Source of the DNA: Notoacmeibacter sp. MSK16QG-6
GTDB taxonomy: Bacteria; Pseudomonadota; Alphaproteobacteria; Rhizobiales; Rhizobiaceae
NCBI RefSeq assembly: GCF_024158145.1
Contig: NZ_JAMYXM010000001.1
Coordinates: forward strand, 1,488,001-1,552,000
DNA: 64,000 bases
Direction: 5' to 3'
Position 1 is the stretch's first letter, and each line of letters opens with the position of its first letter. Below the pieces are notes generated by a model, which saw only the letters and a list, made by a program, of their open reading frames with translations, was not told the origin of the DNA and did no database searches. Positions 26,211 to 35,462 of the stretch are shown here, one piece after another. The translations under genes were made by a program, and so were the position numbers.

Positions 26211-27445
26211 ATCGCCTCTCCCTTCAAGAGGCGGGGCATGGGCCCTCCTTTGCCAGCGGCCTGCGCAATGAAGTCCCGCTTGAGTCCCGGCATGCGGTCG
26301 ACGAGACCGAGCCCGATATCGCGGATCAGTCGGATCGGCGCGATGTCATTCGAGAACAGCCGGTTCAGAATATCGGTGGTCGCGCCCATCCGCACCGTGT
26401 CGAAACGACGCCAGCGCTGATAGGTCTCCAGAACGTCCTCCTGACCGAAGTCCAGTCCCAACCGGTCAGCATCGACAATAACCTCGGCCAATGCGGCTGC
26501 GTCTTTGAAGCCCAGATTGAGGCCCTGGCCGGCAATCGGGTGAATGCCGTGGGCCGCATCGCCGGCCAACGCCAGCCGGTGGGTTACGAAGGCCCGCGCG
26601 AGGGTGAGGCCGAGCGGCCATGCGCGAGGCTTGCTCTCCACGGTGATAGCGCCGAGCTTGTGGCCAAAGCGCGATTCCAGTTCCGTTTCGAAGAGGAAGG
26701 GGTCGGAATTGACCAGCCGATCGGCATCCGCGGTTCGCTCGGTCCAGACGATCGAGGATCGGTTGCCGGGCAATGGCAGTGTTGCGAACGGCCCGGCTGG
26801 CAGAAAGTGCTCTTCGGCGCGGCCATGATGCGGCCGCTCATGGGCCACCGTGCAGACAATGCCGCTCTGGCCATATTGCCAGGACACGGTTCGGATTCCC
26901 GCCCAATCGCGTAGTCTAGACCGCGCCCCATCGGCGGCTACGATGAGGCGCGCGCCGAAGCGCCGTCCGTCGGCGGCGGTCGCCACCGCTCTTGGGCCGC
27001 TGCGATCCAGTCCGGCTATGGGCGTGGCTTGATTGATTTCGATGCCGAGCTCGTCGCAACGTTGGCGGAGCGCTCCGTTCAGATCCCGGTTCATGATCAT
27101 GTGGGCGAAGGGCTGGCCCGGCTCGACCTCTCCGGAAAATGTCAAATAAATGGGTCGGATGGGATCGGAGGTGCGGCTGTCGGTGACGATCATTTCGTTG
27201 ATCGGCTGGGCGCCTTCTTCGAGGCTTTCCCATACGCCTAGCCGCTTCAGCATGGCGCCGGCCGCCGCCGCAATCGCTGACGCGCGTCCGTCTTTCTGCC
27301 AAACGCCTTCCGGAGCGGCGTCGGCCAGAACGACATCCAGGGAGGGGCGCGCCTGTTTGATGGCCACTGCCGTTGCCAGGCCCACATAACCGGCGCCGCA
27401 AACCATAATGTCAGCCTGCCGCTCTCCGCCTTTATTCGCAGTCAT
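26207..27445 (-). CDS. FAD-dependent monooxygenase of the UbiH/UbiF/COQ6 family
   Basis: A 412-residue class A flavoprotein hydroxylase, probably acting on a ubiquinone precursor. An FAD dinucleotide fold is at about 11-40 (VCGAGYVGLATAVAIKQARP). The DG motif region reads LIVAADGARSRLRDWAG (about 168-184), and the second FAD/ribityl motif LALAGDAAHGIHPIAGQGLNLGFKDAAAL is at about 288-316. The glycine fingerprint (GAGYVG) differs from textbook GAGPAG but is acceptable. Which ring position it hydroxylates cannot be told from sequence. It is first in the operon with the hypothetical gene and mscS, and divergent from tesB. Confidence 0.88.
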   Translation of the reverse strand: MTANKGGERQADIMVCGAGYVGLATAVAIKQARPSLDVVLADAAPEGVWQKDGRASAIAAAAGAMLKRLGVWESLEEGAQPINEMIVTDSRTSDPIRPIYLTFSGEVEPGQPFAHMIMNRDLNGALRQRCDELGIEINQATPIAGLDRSGPRAVATAADGRRFGARLIVAADGARSRLRDWAGIRTVSWQYGQSGIVCTVAHERPHHGRAEEHFLPAGPFATLPLPGNRSSIVWTERTADADRLVNSDPFLFETELESRFGHKLGAITVESKPRAWPLGLTLARAFVTHRLALAGDAAHGIHPIAGQGLNLGFKDAAALAEVIVDADRLGLDFGQEDVLETYQRWRRFDTVRMGATTDILNRLFSNDIAPIRLIRDIGLGLVDRMPGLKRDFIAQAAGKGGPMPRLLKGEAI

Positions 27446-27549
27446 GGCGATACATACTCCTTTGCGGGCAAAAACTTATTGCTTCTTGACTGGCGCTGCA
27501 CCCTGTCCGACACCATGCGCACTTGTCCACGGGGGAATTTATTTGCGCT

Positions 27550-28419
27550 ATGTCGGACCCGATCGCCGAACTTCTTAATACGCTTACACTCGAACGGCTC
27601 GAACATAATCTCTATCGTGGCAATTCTCCCAAGGTGGGCTGGCAGCGCGTTTTCGGCGGCCAGGTGATCGGCCAGGCCCTGGTTGCCGCGCAGCAGACCG
27701 TCGAACCGGAATATGGGGTTCATTCGCTCCACGCCTACTTTTTGCGTCCGGGCGATCCGACCGTGCCCATAATTTATCAGGTCGATCGCATCCGCGATGG
27801 ACGGAGTTTCGTCACGCGCCGGGTGAACGCGATCCAGCACGGCCATGCCATTTTTTCCTTTATGGCTTCGTTTCAGCTTGCGGAGGAGGGGCTGGAACAT
27901 CAAGCCGAAATGCCGGATGTGCCAACGCCTGAGGAACTCGATAGCGATGGCGAACTGATGCGCGGCTTCATCGACAAGCTGCCTCAAGCGATGAAAACCT
28001 GGTGGGAGAGGCCTCGTCCATTCGAATTTCGCCCGGTGGTGACGGATCACTATCTGACCCGGGACAGTCTTGAGCCGATCCAGCATGTCTGGATACGCAC
28101 TCTGGGCGAGGTGCCGGATAACCGCCCGCTGCGCGCTTCGATTTTAGCCTATGCGTCCGACATGACACTTCTGGACGCAGCGACATTTCCACATGGCCGC
28201 TCCGTCTGGGATCCGCAGCTTCAGATGGCGAGTCTCGATCACGCCATGTGGTTTCATCGCCCAAACGACCTTTCCGATTGGTTGCTCTATACCTCCGATA
28301 GTCCAAGCGCGATGGGCTCGCGTGGATTCACGCGCGGCATGATTTTCAGCCGGGACGGCACTCACATTGCTTCCGTTGCGCAGGAAGGTTTGATGCGAGT
28401 GCGAACGCCTAATAAATAG
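27550..28419 (+). CDS. tesB: Acyl-CoA thioesterase II
   Basis: A 289-residue double hot-dog thioesterase that hydrolyses acyl-CoA to free acid and CoA. The N-terminal hot dog includes YRGNSPKVGWQRVFGGQVIGQALVAAQQTV and FLRPGDPTVPIIYQVDRIRDGRSF. The C-terminal one carries the catalytic triad region: Asp in ASLDHAMWFHRP, the Ser/Thr-rich YTSDSPSAMGSRGFTRG, and Gln in SVAQEGLMR. The frame is open to a TTG at 27523, but the ATG at 27550 gives the family N-terminus and has GGGGGAA upstream. It stands between a divergent operon and the glnK promoter. Confidence 0.93.
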   Translation: MSDPIAELLNTLTLERLEHNLYRGNSPKVGWQRVFGGQVIGQALVAAQQTVEPEYGVHSLHAYFLRPGDPTVPIIYQVDRIRDGRSFVTRRVNAIQHGHAIFSFMASFQLAEEGLEHQAEMPDVPTPEELDSDGELMRGFIDKLPQAMKTWWERPRPFEFRPVVTDHYLTRDSLEPIQHVWIRTLGEVPDNRPLRASILAYASDMTLLDAATFPHGRSVWDPQLQMASLDHAMWFHRPNDLSDWLLYTSDSPSAMGSRGFTRGMIFSRDGTHIASVAQEGLMRVRTPNK

Positions 28420-28539
28420 GCAAATCGCTTCAAACAGCATAAATTTTGTGCACGTGAATCGGGAATGAGCAAGCATGCCGTTCCGTCATGCAGCCTGAAG
28501 CGCCATCTTTTGCTGCATAGCATCGCCCCTGTTTCCATC

Positions 28540-28555
28540 TGGCACGATCCTTGAA
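28540..28555 (+). promoter_or_regulatory. Sigma-54 (-24/-12) promoter of glnK-amtB
   Basis: TGGCAC at 28540-28545 and TTGAA at 28551-28555, five bases apart, which is the RpoN spacing; the consensus is TGGCAC-N5-TTGCW, so one core base differs. It lies 87 bases upstream of glnK, fitting nitrogen control through NtrC. No clear pair of NtrC half-sites was found upstream in 28420-28539. Confidence 0.7.
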
Positions 28556-28569
28556 TCTCTTTGCGATGA

Positions 28570-28980
<411 letters not shown>

Positions 28981-29001
28981 TCCATGAGGGGTGATAGTCA
29001 T

Positions 29002-30375
29002 ATGAACCGCAAACTTCTCGCCACGGCCGCCCTGACGGGGCTCGCAGGCCTGGCCTATCTCGAACCTGCGTTCGCGCAGGAAGCGGCGGAAGCCACCGCC
29101 GAAGCCGCGCCTGCGGCAGCTGAAGCGGCGTCCGACAGCGGTGTCACGCCGCAGACCGCCTACATCTTCAACACGCTTCTCTTCCTGATCGGCGGCTTCC
29201 TCGTCATGTGGATGGCAGCCGGTTTCGCCATGCTGGAAGCAGGCCTGGTGCGTTCGAAGAACGTATCCATGCAGTGCCTCAAGAACATCGCGCTCTATTC
29301 GATCGCCGGTATCATGTACTGGGTCGTCGGCTATAGCCTGATGTACACGGATGTGAACGGCGGTTTCATCGGCTCGTTCGCGCCTTATGCCTTCGATCCG
29401 GTCGGCGGAGACGCACTCGACACCGGTTACTCCACGGCCTCCGACTGGTTCTTCCAGATGGTGTTCGTGGCGACAGCCGCATCGATCGTTTCCGGCACGC
29501 TCGCCGAACGCATCAAGCTGATGCCGTTCCTGATCTTCACGGTCGTTCTGACGGGCTTCATCTACCCAATTGCCGGTTCATGGCAGTGGGGCGGCGGCTG
29601 GCTGTCCGAAATGGGCTTCTCCGATTTCGCCGGTTCGACGCTGGTGCACTCGGTCGGTGGCTGGGCCGCTCTGGCGGGCGCGCTTCTGCTGGGCGCACGT
29701 CACGGAAAATACGGTCCTGGCGGTGTCGTTCATCCGCTTCCGGGCTCGTCCATTCCGCTCGCCACGCTCGGTACGTTCATCCTGTGGCTCGGCTGGTTCG
29801 GCTTTAACGGCGCATCGCAGCTTGCGATGGGCTCGATCGGCGACGTCTCCGATGTCAGCCGCATCTTCGCCAACACCAATCTTGCCGCCGCTGGCGGCGT
29901 GGTGGCCGCACTCATCCTGACCGCCGTCCTTTACAAGAAGGTCGATGTGACGATGGTGCTGAACGGCGCGCTGGCCGGTCTGGTCTCCATCACGGCCGAG
30001 CCGCTTCAGCCGAGCCCTCTTGCGGCAATTCTGATCGGCGCTATCGGTGGCGTGATCGTGGTCTTCACGGTGCCGCTGCTCGACAAGCTGAAGATCGACG
30101 ACGTTGTCGGCGCCATTCCGGTTCACCTTCTGGCCGGTATCTGGGGCACGATGATCGTGCCGGCGACCAATTCGGACGCATCCTTCGTGACGCAGTTCAT
30201 CGGTGTTGCCGCCTATGGTGTGTTCACGCTGGTCGCATCGTTCATTGTCTGGCTCATCCTGAAGATGATCGTCGGCATGCGCGTTACCGAAGAAGAGGAA
30301 ATGATCGGTCTGGACCGCGCCGAAGTCGGTGTGGAAGCCTATCCGGAATTTTCTCCGACTGGCTCGGTCCGCTAA
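29002..30375 (+). CDS. amtB: Ammonium transporter AmtB
   Basis: A 457-residue inner-membrane ammonium channel. A signal peptide (about 1-25, ending AFAQEA) and an Ala/Glu-rich linker precede eleven membrane helices. The twin pore histidines are His216 (LVHSVGGW) and His375 (IPVHLLAGIWG). The selectivity-gate region (FFQMVFVATAA) and DFAGSTLVH are conserved. The cytosolic C-terminus (RVTEEEEMIGLDRAEVGVEAY) is the part that contacts GlnK. The ATG at 29002 has GAGGGG upstream at good spacing and is preferred over the one at 28984. Confidence 0.96.
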   Translation: MNRKLLATAALTGLAGLAYLEPAFAQEAAEATAEAAPAAAEAASDSGVTPQTAYIFNTLLFLIGGFLVMWMAAGFAMLEAGLVRSKNVSMQCLKNIALYSIAGIMYWVVGYSLMYTDVNGGFIGSFAPYAFDPVGGDALDTGYSTASDWFFQMVFVATAASIVSGTLAERIKLMPFLIFTVVLTGFIYPIAGSWQWGGGWLSEMGFSDFAGSTLVHSVGGWAALAGALLLGARHGKYGPGGVVHPLPGSSIPLATLGTFILWLGWFGFNGASQLAMGSIGDVSDVSRIFANTNLAAAGGVVAALILTAVLYKKVDVTMVLNGALAGLVSITAEPLQPSPLAAILIGAIGGVIVVFTVPLLDKLKIDDVVGAIPVHLLAGIWGTMIVPATNSDASFVTQFIGVAAYGVFTLVASFIVWLILKMIVGMRVTEEEEMIGLDRAEVGVEAYPEFSPTGSVR

Positions 30376-30389
30376 GTCCGCCACTTCTC

Positions 30390-30417
30390 GGCAAGGGCCT
30401 TTTGCGAGGCCCTTGCC
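30390..30417 (+). terminator. Hairpin after amtB, first of two
   Basis: Perfect 10-bp stem (30390-30399 with 30408-30417) and 8-base loop, 15 bases after the amtB stop. There is no U-run, so it is more likely a processing or stability hairpin, followed at once by a second, better terminator candidate. Confidence 0.5.
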
Positions 30418-30427
30418 TACCAGACGA

Positions 30428-30463
30428 GACCCGCGCGGCCATCGGCCGGGCGGGTCTTCCTTT
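30428..30463 (+). terminator. Second hairpin after amtB with T-rich end
   Basis: A 13-base stem (30428-30440 with 30444-30456) with one G/G mismatch and a 3-base loop, followed by ttcctttacc. Reasonable Rho-independent terminator for glnK-amtB. Confidence 0.6.
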
Positions 30464-30550
30464 ACCAGCATTTCATCGGCTCTCTTGTGACGGGGCGTTG
30501 CGCCCGCTACATCGGCAGCGGACCATCCGATCAGAAAAAGGATATCGCAC

Positions 30551-30844
30551 GTGCTGAACGCGATTCTTCTCACGCTCTATTACGCACTCGAGATCTATAA
30601 ATGGATCGTCATCGCGATGATCATCGTATCCTGGCTGGTCGCCTTCGACATCATCAATCGGCGCAACCGCTTCGTCGATATCGTCTGGGATTTTCTGATC
30701 CGCGTCACCGAACCCGCGCTGGCGCCTATTCGCCGCTTCATGCCCAATCTCGGCGGGATCGACATTTCTCCGATCATTCTGTTTATTGTGATCTTCTTCC
30801 TGCAGACGCTGATCCTGAACATGGCGCGAGGCGTCTATCTCTGA
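30551..30844 (+). CDS. YggT family membrane protein
   Basis: A 97-residue integral membrane protein with two YggT hydrophobic segments (about 5-30 and 68-92). Conserved features are WLVAFDIINRRNRFVDIVWDFLIRVTEPALAPIRRFMP and the following GGIDISPIILFIVIFFLQTL. The start codon is GTG, preceded by AAAGGA at an eight-base spacing. The function is poorly defined; in several bacteria YggT homologues are linked to osmotic tolerance or division-site assembly. It is followed by a DUF167 gene after nine bases, a widely conserved pair. Confidence 0.9.
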   Translation: MLNAILLTLYYALEIYKWIVIAMIIVSWLVAFDIINRRNRFVDIVWDFLIRVTEPALAPIRRFMPNLGGIDISPIILFIVIFFLQTLILNMARGVYL

Positions 30845-30853
30845 TCGACGCCC

Positions 30854-31171
30854 ATGGCCGGGTTCACCGTGCCGGCATTCCGTCTGACGGGGAAGGGCGC
30901 CGAACTCGTCGTGCGCCTGACGCCGCGCGCAGCCCATGACCGCATCGACGGCTATGAGACAGGCTCTGACGGGCAGACATATCTTGCCACGCGTGTGCGG
31001 GCCGTGCCGGAGCGCGGCAAAGCCAATGCTGCGCTGATCGCGCTTCTTGCCGGTCAGCTCGATTTGCGCAAAAGCGACATATCGGTCATCTCGGGACCGA
31101 CCAGCCGGATGAAACGCCTCGAAATCGGAGGCGATTCTAGCGAACTGGTCGCGAAGCTGAACGAACTCTGA
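30854..31171 (+). CDS. DUF167 (YggU) family protein
   Basis: A 105-residue small alpha/beta protein of unknown function. The family pattern is clear: VVRLTPRAAHDRIDGYE, then LATRVRAVPERGKANAALIALLAGQLDLRKSDISVISGPTSRMK, then the C-terminal IGG. It is cotranscribed with the yggT-like gene and convergent with the MFS gene at 31176, only four bases apart, with no hairpin between them. Confidence 0.9.
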   Translation: MAGFTVPAFRLTGKGAELVVRLTPRAAHDRIDGYETGSDGQTYLATRVRAVPERGKANAALIALLAGQLDLRKSDISVISGPTSRMKRLEIGGDSSELVAKLNEL

Positions 31172-31175
31172 TCCC

Positions 31176-32447
31176 TCAGTGGCGGCTGTCGAGATGCTGG
31201 ACGCGGGCGAGTTGCGGGAACAGCCAGGCCCAGAGGCCGGCACAACCCATTGCTGCAAAACCACCAAGTACGACTGCCGGCACCGCCCCGATAAGATAAG
31301 CCATGGTGCCGGCGCGAAATTCGCCGAGTTCGTTGCTGGCGCCGAGGAAGACCTGATTGACGGCGTTGACGCGGCCGCGCAGATCGTCCGGCGTCCAGAG
31401 CTGGATCAGCGTTTCGCGGATGACGACGGACACCATGTCTGCCGCGCCCATGACGACCAGAGCAGCGATTGAGAGCCAGGCCAGTGTCGAAAAACCGAAC
31501 ACGACCGTAAAAAGGCCGAAAAGCGCGACCGTGCCGAGCATGATCACACCGGCGTGCGCGCGGATCGGATAGCGGGCCAGCCAGAAGGCCATCGCCAGAG
31601 CGCCGATGCCAGGCGCCGCACGAAGCATGCCGAGGCCGAGCGGGCCGACGGTTAGTATGTCGCGTGCATAGACCGGCATCAGGGCCACCGCACCGCCCAG
31701 CAGCACTGCGAACAGATCGAGCGAGATTGCACCGAAAACCACTTTTTCACGGCGTATATAATCGAATCCGGCGAGAACGGTGCGGACGCTGATACGCTCA
31801 CGTTCGATCTGCTGCGCCGGCTGGGAGATCGAGATGACGAGAAATGCGCCGGCGATGAACAGAATCGTGGCAACGCCATAGGCGACCGTAGCCCCCGCGC
31901 CATAAAGAAGCCCGCCAAGCACCGGACCGACGATGGTCGCCGTCTGCCAGGCCGAGGCGTTCCAGGAAACGGCGTTGGCGAAAGTATCCGCCGGCACCAG
32001 ATTGGCGACGAGGGCCGAGCTGGCGGGGCTGTAGAAGGCGCGCGCGCTGCCGAATATCACCAATAGTGCGAAGACCGGCCAGACCACCGTTGGATTGGTC
32101 AGCGTGTAGGCGAGCAGAGCCGCCGCTATCGCCGCCTCCACAGCCGCGCTGATGGCCATAATACGACGGCGGCCGAAGCGGTCGGCGGCTGAGCCGGTGA
32201 CGAGGACCAGCAGCAGCGCGGGCAGGAATTGCGTCAGGCCGATCAGCCCCAGATCGAGCGGATCGCGCGTGATGTCGTAGACCTGCCAGCCGAGTGCGAC
32301 GATGAAAATCTGGGTCGCGAAGGTCGAAAAGAAACGCGACAGCCAATAGAGCGTATAGGCACGGTAGCGAAAGGCCGCGAAGCGGTCTTCGGGTCCGTGG
32401 GGCCTGGTTGGTCTGATTTCGGAATCGTCGGCGTCGAGATCGGCCAT
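31176..32447 (-). CDS. Major facilitator superfamily exporter (EntS/MFS_3-like)
   Basis: A 423-residue transporter with about 12 membrane segments. It starts FAAFRYRAYTLYWLSRFFSTFATQIFIVALGWQVYDITRDPL, the hallmark of the enterobactin-exporter-like MFS_3 branch, and contains the loop GSAADRFGRRRIMAIS. The substrate cannot be predicted. The ORF can be extended to ATG codons at 32468 and 32510, none with a strong ribosome binding site; the shorter start was chosen because the extra residues are Pro-rich and atypical. It is a single gene, convergent with DUF167 and divergent from the tRNA. Confidence 0.85.
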   Translation of the reverse strand: MADLDADDSEIRPTRPHGPEDRFAAFRYRAYTLYWLSRFFSTFATQIFIVALGWQVYDITRDPLDLGLIGLTQFLPALLLVLVTGSAADRFGRRRIMAISAAVEAAIAAALLAYTLTNPTVVWPVFALLVIFGSARAFYSPASSALVANLVPADTFANAVSWNASAWQTATIVGPVLGGLLYGAGATVAYGVATILFIAGAFLVISISQPAQQIERERISVRTVLAGFDYIRREKVVFGAISLDLFAVLLGGAVALMPVYARDILTVGPLGLGMLRAAPGIGALAMAFWLARYPIRAHAGVIMLGTVALFGLFTVVFGFSTLAWLSIAALVVMGAADMVSVVIRETLIQLWTPDDLRGRVNAVNQVFLGASNELGEFRAGTMAYLIGAVPAVVLGGFAAMGCAGLWAWLFPQLARVQHLDSRH

Positions 32448-32560
32448 TGTGGGTCCGTCGGTTGGCATTTTGTGGAGAGGGGCTGGCGGGCCAGGCAAAT
32501 TGCCGTGCATGCACAGTTTTGTCTATCATTCATTGCCGAATGCGCCACCCGGCGATTTGC

Positions 32561-32590
32561 TTGACACAAATCGCGGCGCTTCGGTAAATG
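32561..32590 (+). promoter_or_regulatory. Putative promoter of tRNA-Ala
   Basis: A perfect -35 box TTGACA at 32561-32566 and a weak -10 candidate TAAATG at 32585-32590 (18-base spacing), about 35 bases before the tRNA 5' end. Assigned by eye. Confidence 0.45.
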
Positions 32591-32625
32591 CCGCTACTGC
32601 GCGGGTCAGTCGAAACCCGCTGCGC

Positions 32626-32701
<76 letters not shown>

Positions 32702-32707
32702 TTCTTC

Positions 32708-33835
32708 TCAGTCGAAGACCACCACCTGGCGGATCGCGTCGCCCGCTGCGAGCCGCTCGAAGCCCTCATTGATGTCGTCGAGCTTGATCGTATGCGTCAT
32801 CAGCTTTTCGATCGGCAGGCGGCCATCCATCATCATCGCCGCGTAGCGCGGGATGTCACGCACCGGCACGCATGAGCCGACGTAAGACCCTTTCAGTACG
32901 CGCTCCTCCGCCGTCAGCGTGACCGGCGCGAAGGAGAGTTCGGCTTCAGGGTGCGGCAGGCCCGCAGTCACGGTTGTGCCGCCGCGCCGGGTGATCGCAT
33001 AGGCGTATTTCAGCGCCGGCACGGCGCCGGCGAGTTCCACGGCCAGATCGACCCCGCCGCCTGTCCATTCCTTGACCGTTTCGACCGCGCCATCTTCAGT
33101 CGGGTCGATGGCGTGGGTCGCGCCGAGTTCCAGCGCGAAGTCGCGTTTGTCCCTTGCCAGATCGACAGCGATGACGCGCCTTGCGCCTCCTGCGATTGCG
33201 CCGAGCAATCCGGCGAGGCCGACCCCGCCAAGACCGACAACCGCGACGTCCTGGCCCGGCCTCAGATTTCCAGAGTTCAGGACCGCCCCGACCCCGGTCA
33301 GCACGGCGCAGCCGAGAAGCGCCGCCCGGTCGAGCGGAATGTCCTTGTCGATTTTCACGCAGGAATTTTCTGAAACGACGGCTCGGTCGGAAAAGGCGGA
33401 GACGCCGAGATGATGGTTGATCGTCTCTCCCTGACGGTCGATACGCCGCTCGCCGGAAATCAACGTGCCGGCCCCGTTGGCCGCGGCGCCCGGCTCACAA
33501 AGCGCGGGACGACCCTCCGCGCAGGGTACGCAATGGCCGCAGGAGGGCACGAACACCATGACCACATGATCGCCGGGGGCAAATCGCGAAGCGCCCGGCC
33601 CCACTTTCTCGACGACGCCCGACGCTTCGTGTCCGATCGCCATCGGCATGATGCGCGGCCGATCGGCATTGATGGTCGACAGGTCCGAATGGCAGAGCCC
33701 CGCCGCCGCCAGCTTCACCAGCATCTCGCCCGGGCCCGGTTCGTCAAGCTGCGCCTCGACGACGTCGAGCGGTCGGCTGTCGGTATAGGGGCGGGGCAGG
33801 CCCATTTCGCGCAGCAGGGCAATCCGGGTCTTCAT
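32708..33835 (-). CDS. Zinc-dependent alcohol dehydrogenase (MDR family)
   Basis: A 375-residue NAD(P)-dependent medium-chain dehydrogenase. The GroES-like catalytic domain carries Cys-His in AAGLCHSD (about C48) and [12 protein letters not shown] with the zinc-site His (about H69). The structural zinc loop has four cysteines in [15 protein letters not shown]. The Rossmann motif [14 protein letters not shown] is at about 200-213, followed by [24 protein letters not shown]. This architecture fits class III-like or aryl-alcohol dehydrogenases acting on primary alcohols/aldehydes; the substrate is unknown. A monocistronic gene facing away from the orphan ammonium transporter. Confidence 0.9.
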   Translation of the reverse strand: MKTRIALLREMGLPRPYTDSRPLDVVEAQLDEPGPGEMLVKLAAAGLCHSDLSTINADRPRIMPMAIGHEASGVVEKVGPGASRFAPGDHVVMVFVPSCGHCVPCAEGRPALCEPGAAANGAGTLISGERRIDRQGETINHHLGVSAFSDRAVVSENSCVKIDKDIPLDRAALLGCAVLTGVGAVLNSGNLRPGQDVAVVGLGGVGLAGLLGAIAGGARRVIAVDLARDKRDFALELGATHAIDPTEDGAVETVKEWTGGGVDLAVELAGAVPALKYAYAITRRGGTTVTAGLPHPEAELSFAPVTLTAEERVLKGSYVGSCVPVRDIPRYAAMMMDGRLPIEKLMTHTIKLDDINEGFERLAAGDAIRQVVVFD

Positions 33836-34100
33836 CGGGCAATCCTCTCCTCAACTCTTTCATCGAAGATGGCCGGCTTCCTATGGAGGAGGCAAGAGGC
33901 GGTCGAGGTTGAACAGGCGCCGGGAATGGCTCCGAGCCATTTTTCGGCATGTCTATGCGCAGATGCTTTCGATTTAAGCAGTTCGACTTGCCTAAGCCCG
34001 CTGCTCCGCGCTAAACGGCTGTGCCTTTGCCTGATTATTGACCATTCAAGTGCGCGTTCTGAGGGGAACGCCTGGGCGAAGTTCGGAGGGGAACTAACGC

Positions 34101-35327
34101 ATGACCAACGCCATTGGCGCGGACGTCTTTTTCGTCCTTCTCGGCGCCATTCTCGTCTTCGCCATGCATGGCGGCTTCGCTTTTCTGGAAGTCGGGACGG
34201 TTCGCCATAAGAACCAGGTCAACGCGCTGGTGAAAATCCTCGTCGATTTCGCGCTTTCGACCCTTTCCTACTTCTTTATCGGCTATCTGGTTGCCTACGG
34301 CGTCACCTTCTTCGTCAACGCCGCGACACTGTCGGGCACCGAGGGAGGCGATGTCTTCGCGCCGCAGGGCTTTGCGCTGGTCAAATTCTTCTTTCTGACC
34401 ACTTTTGCCGCAGCGATTCCCGCCATTATTTCGGGCGGCATTGCGGAGCGCATGAAATTTGCGCCGCAGGCTTTGGCAACGGTCATACTCGTCAGCTTCG
34501 TCTATCCCTTTTTCGAGGGGATCGTCTGGAACAATAATTTCGGTATCCAGTCGGCCGTGGAAGCCATGTTCGGCGCGCCGTTCCATGACTTTGCCGGTTC
34601 GGTGGTCGTGCATGCTGTCGGCGGGTGGATTGCCCTTGCCGCGGTTCTGCTGCTCGGCGCGCGGCTTGGACGATACCGCCCGGACGGCAAGAGCCAGGCC
34701 TTTCCCCCTTCGTCCATTCCCTGGCTGGCCCTTGGCTCATGGCTGCTTTGCACCGGCTGGTTCGGCTTCAACGTGATGAGCGCCCAGTCGCTGGAGGGCG
34801 TCTCCGGTCTTGTCGCACTCAATTCTCTGATGGCGATGGTCGGCGGTATCGTGTCGGCGCTGATCGCCGGTCGGAACGATCCAGGTTTCGTTCATAACGG
34901 AGCGCTGGCGGGCCTCGTCGCCGTCTGCGCCGGCTCCGATGTTTTTCACCCGATCGGGGCTTTGATTACGGGCGTGGTGGCCGGTGTGGTTTTCGTGCGC
35001 GGGTTCATCTGGTGCCAGGAGCGGCTGAAAATCGACGATGTGCTGGGCGTATGGCCGCTGCACGGACTTTGCGGCCTCTGGGGCGGGATTGCGTGCGGAA
35101 TCTTCGGCCTGCAATGGGCCGGCGGTCTCGGTGGCGTTTCGTTTATGACGCAGCTTGTGATGAGCGTTGCGGGCGCAGCCTATGCGTCGATTGCCGGCTT
35201 CATCGTCTACGGCATCATTCGCGCACTAATGGGGCTTCGTCTTTCCGAAAGCGAAGAGATGCGGGGAGCGGATCTCTCCATTCACAAGATCGGCGCGAAT
35301 CCTGAGGAAGAAATCCGCCGCGCCTGA
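34101..35327 (+). CDS. Second ammonium transporter (Amt family), orphan
   Basis: A 408-residue Amt/Rh-type channel. Eleven hydrophobic segments fill residues 8-385. Twin pore histidines are His171 (VVVHAVGGW) and His321 (WPLHGLCGLWG); the Asp163 position in FHDFAGS is kept. Unlike amtB at 29002 it lacks a cleavable signal peptide, and its C-terminal tail (SESEEMRGADLSIHKIGANPEEEIRRA) differs. No glnK accompanies it and no -24/-12 promoter is visible in 33836-34100. CGGAGGGGAAC precedes the ATG. It may be a divergent Amt subfamily with separate regulation; transport of another amine cannot be excluded. Confidence 0.9.
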   Translation: MTNAIGADVFFVLLGAILVFAMHGGFAFLEVGTVRHKNQVNALVKILVDFALSTLSYFFIGYLVAYGVTFFVNAATLSGTEGGDVFAPQGFALVKFFFLTTFAAAIPAIISGGIAERMKFAPQALATVILVSFVYPFFEGIVWNNNFGIQSAVEAMFGAPFHDFAGSVVVHAVGGWIALAAVLLLGARLGRYRPDGKSQAFPPSSIPWLALGSWLLCTGWFGFNVMSAQSLEGVSGLVALNSLMAMVGGIVSALIAGRNDPGFVHNGALAGLVAVCAGSDVFHPIGALITGVVAGVVFVRGFIWCQERLKIDDVLGVWPLHGLCGLWGGIACGIFGLQWAGGLGGVSFMTQLVMSVAGAAYASIAGFIVYGIIRALMGLRLSESEEMRGADLSIHKIGANPEEEIRRA

Positions 35328-35462
35328 CGGTGCAGCGGCCATTTTCACGCTTATTCGGTCAATCCTTGAACGAGGCGGCCTCGCGGCGTGCGGCATTTGT
35401 CATGGCGCTGTCATGCAATCGCATTAGTCCGCCGGTCATTCCGTTCAATCAAGGAGAGACCC

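Noticed and set aside
28440-28470. GTGCAC palindrome upstream of glnK as an NtrC site
   Set aside because: Only one short hexamer; the paired GCAC-N7-GTGC arrangement expected for NtrC is not seen.
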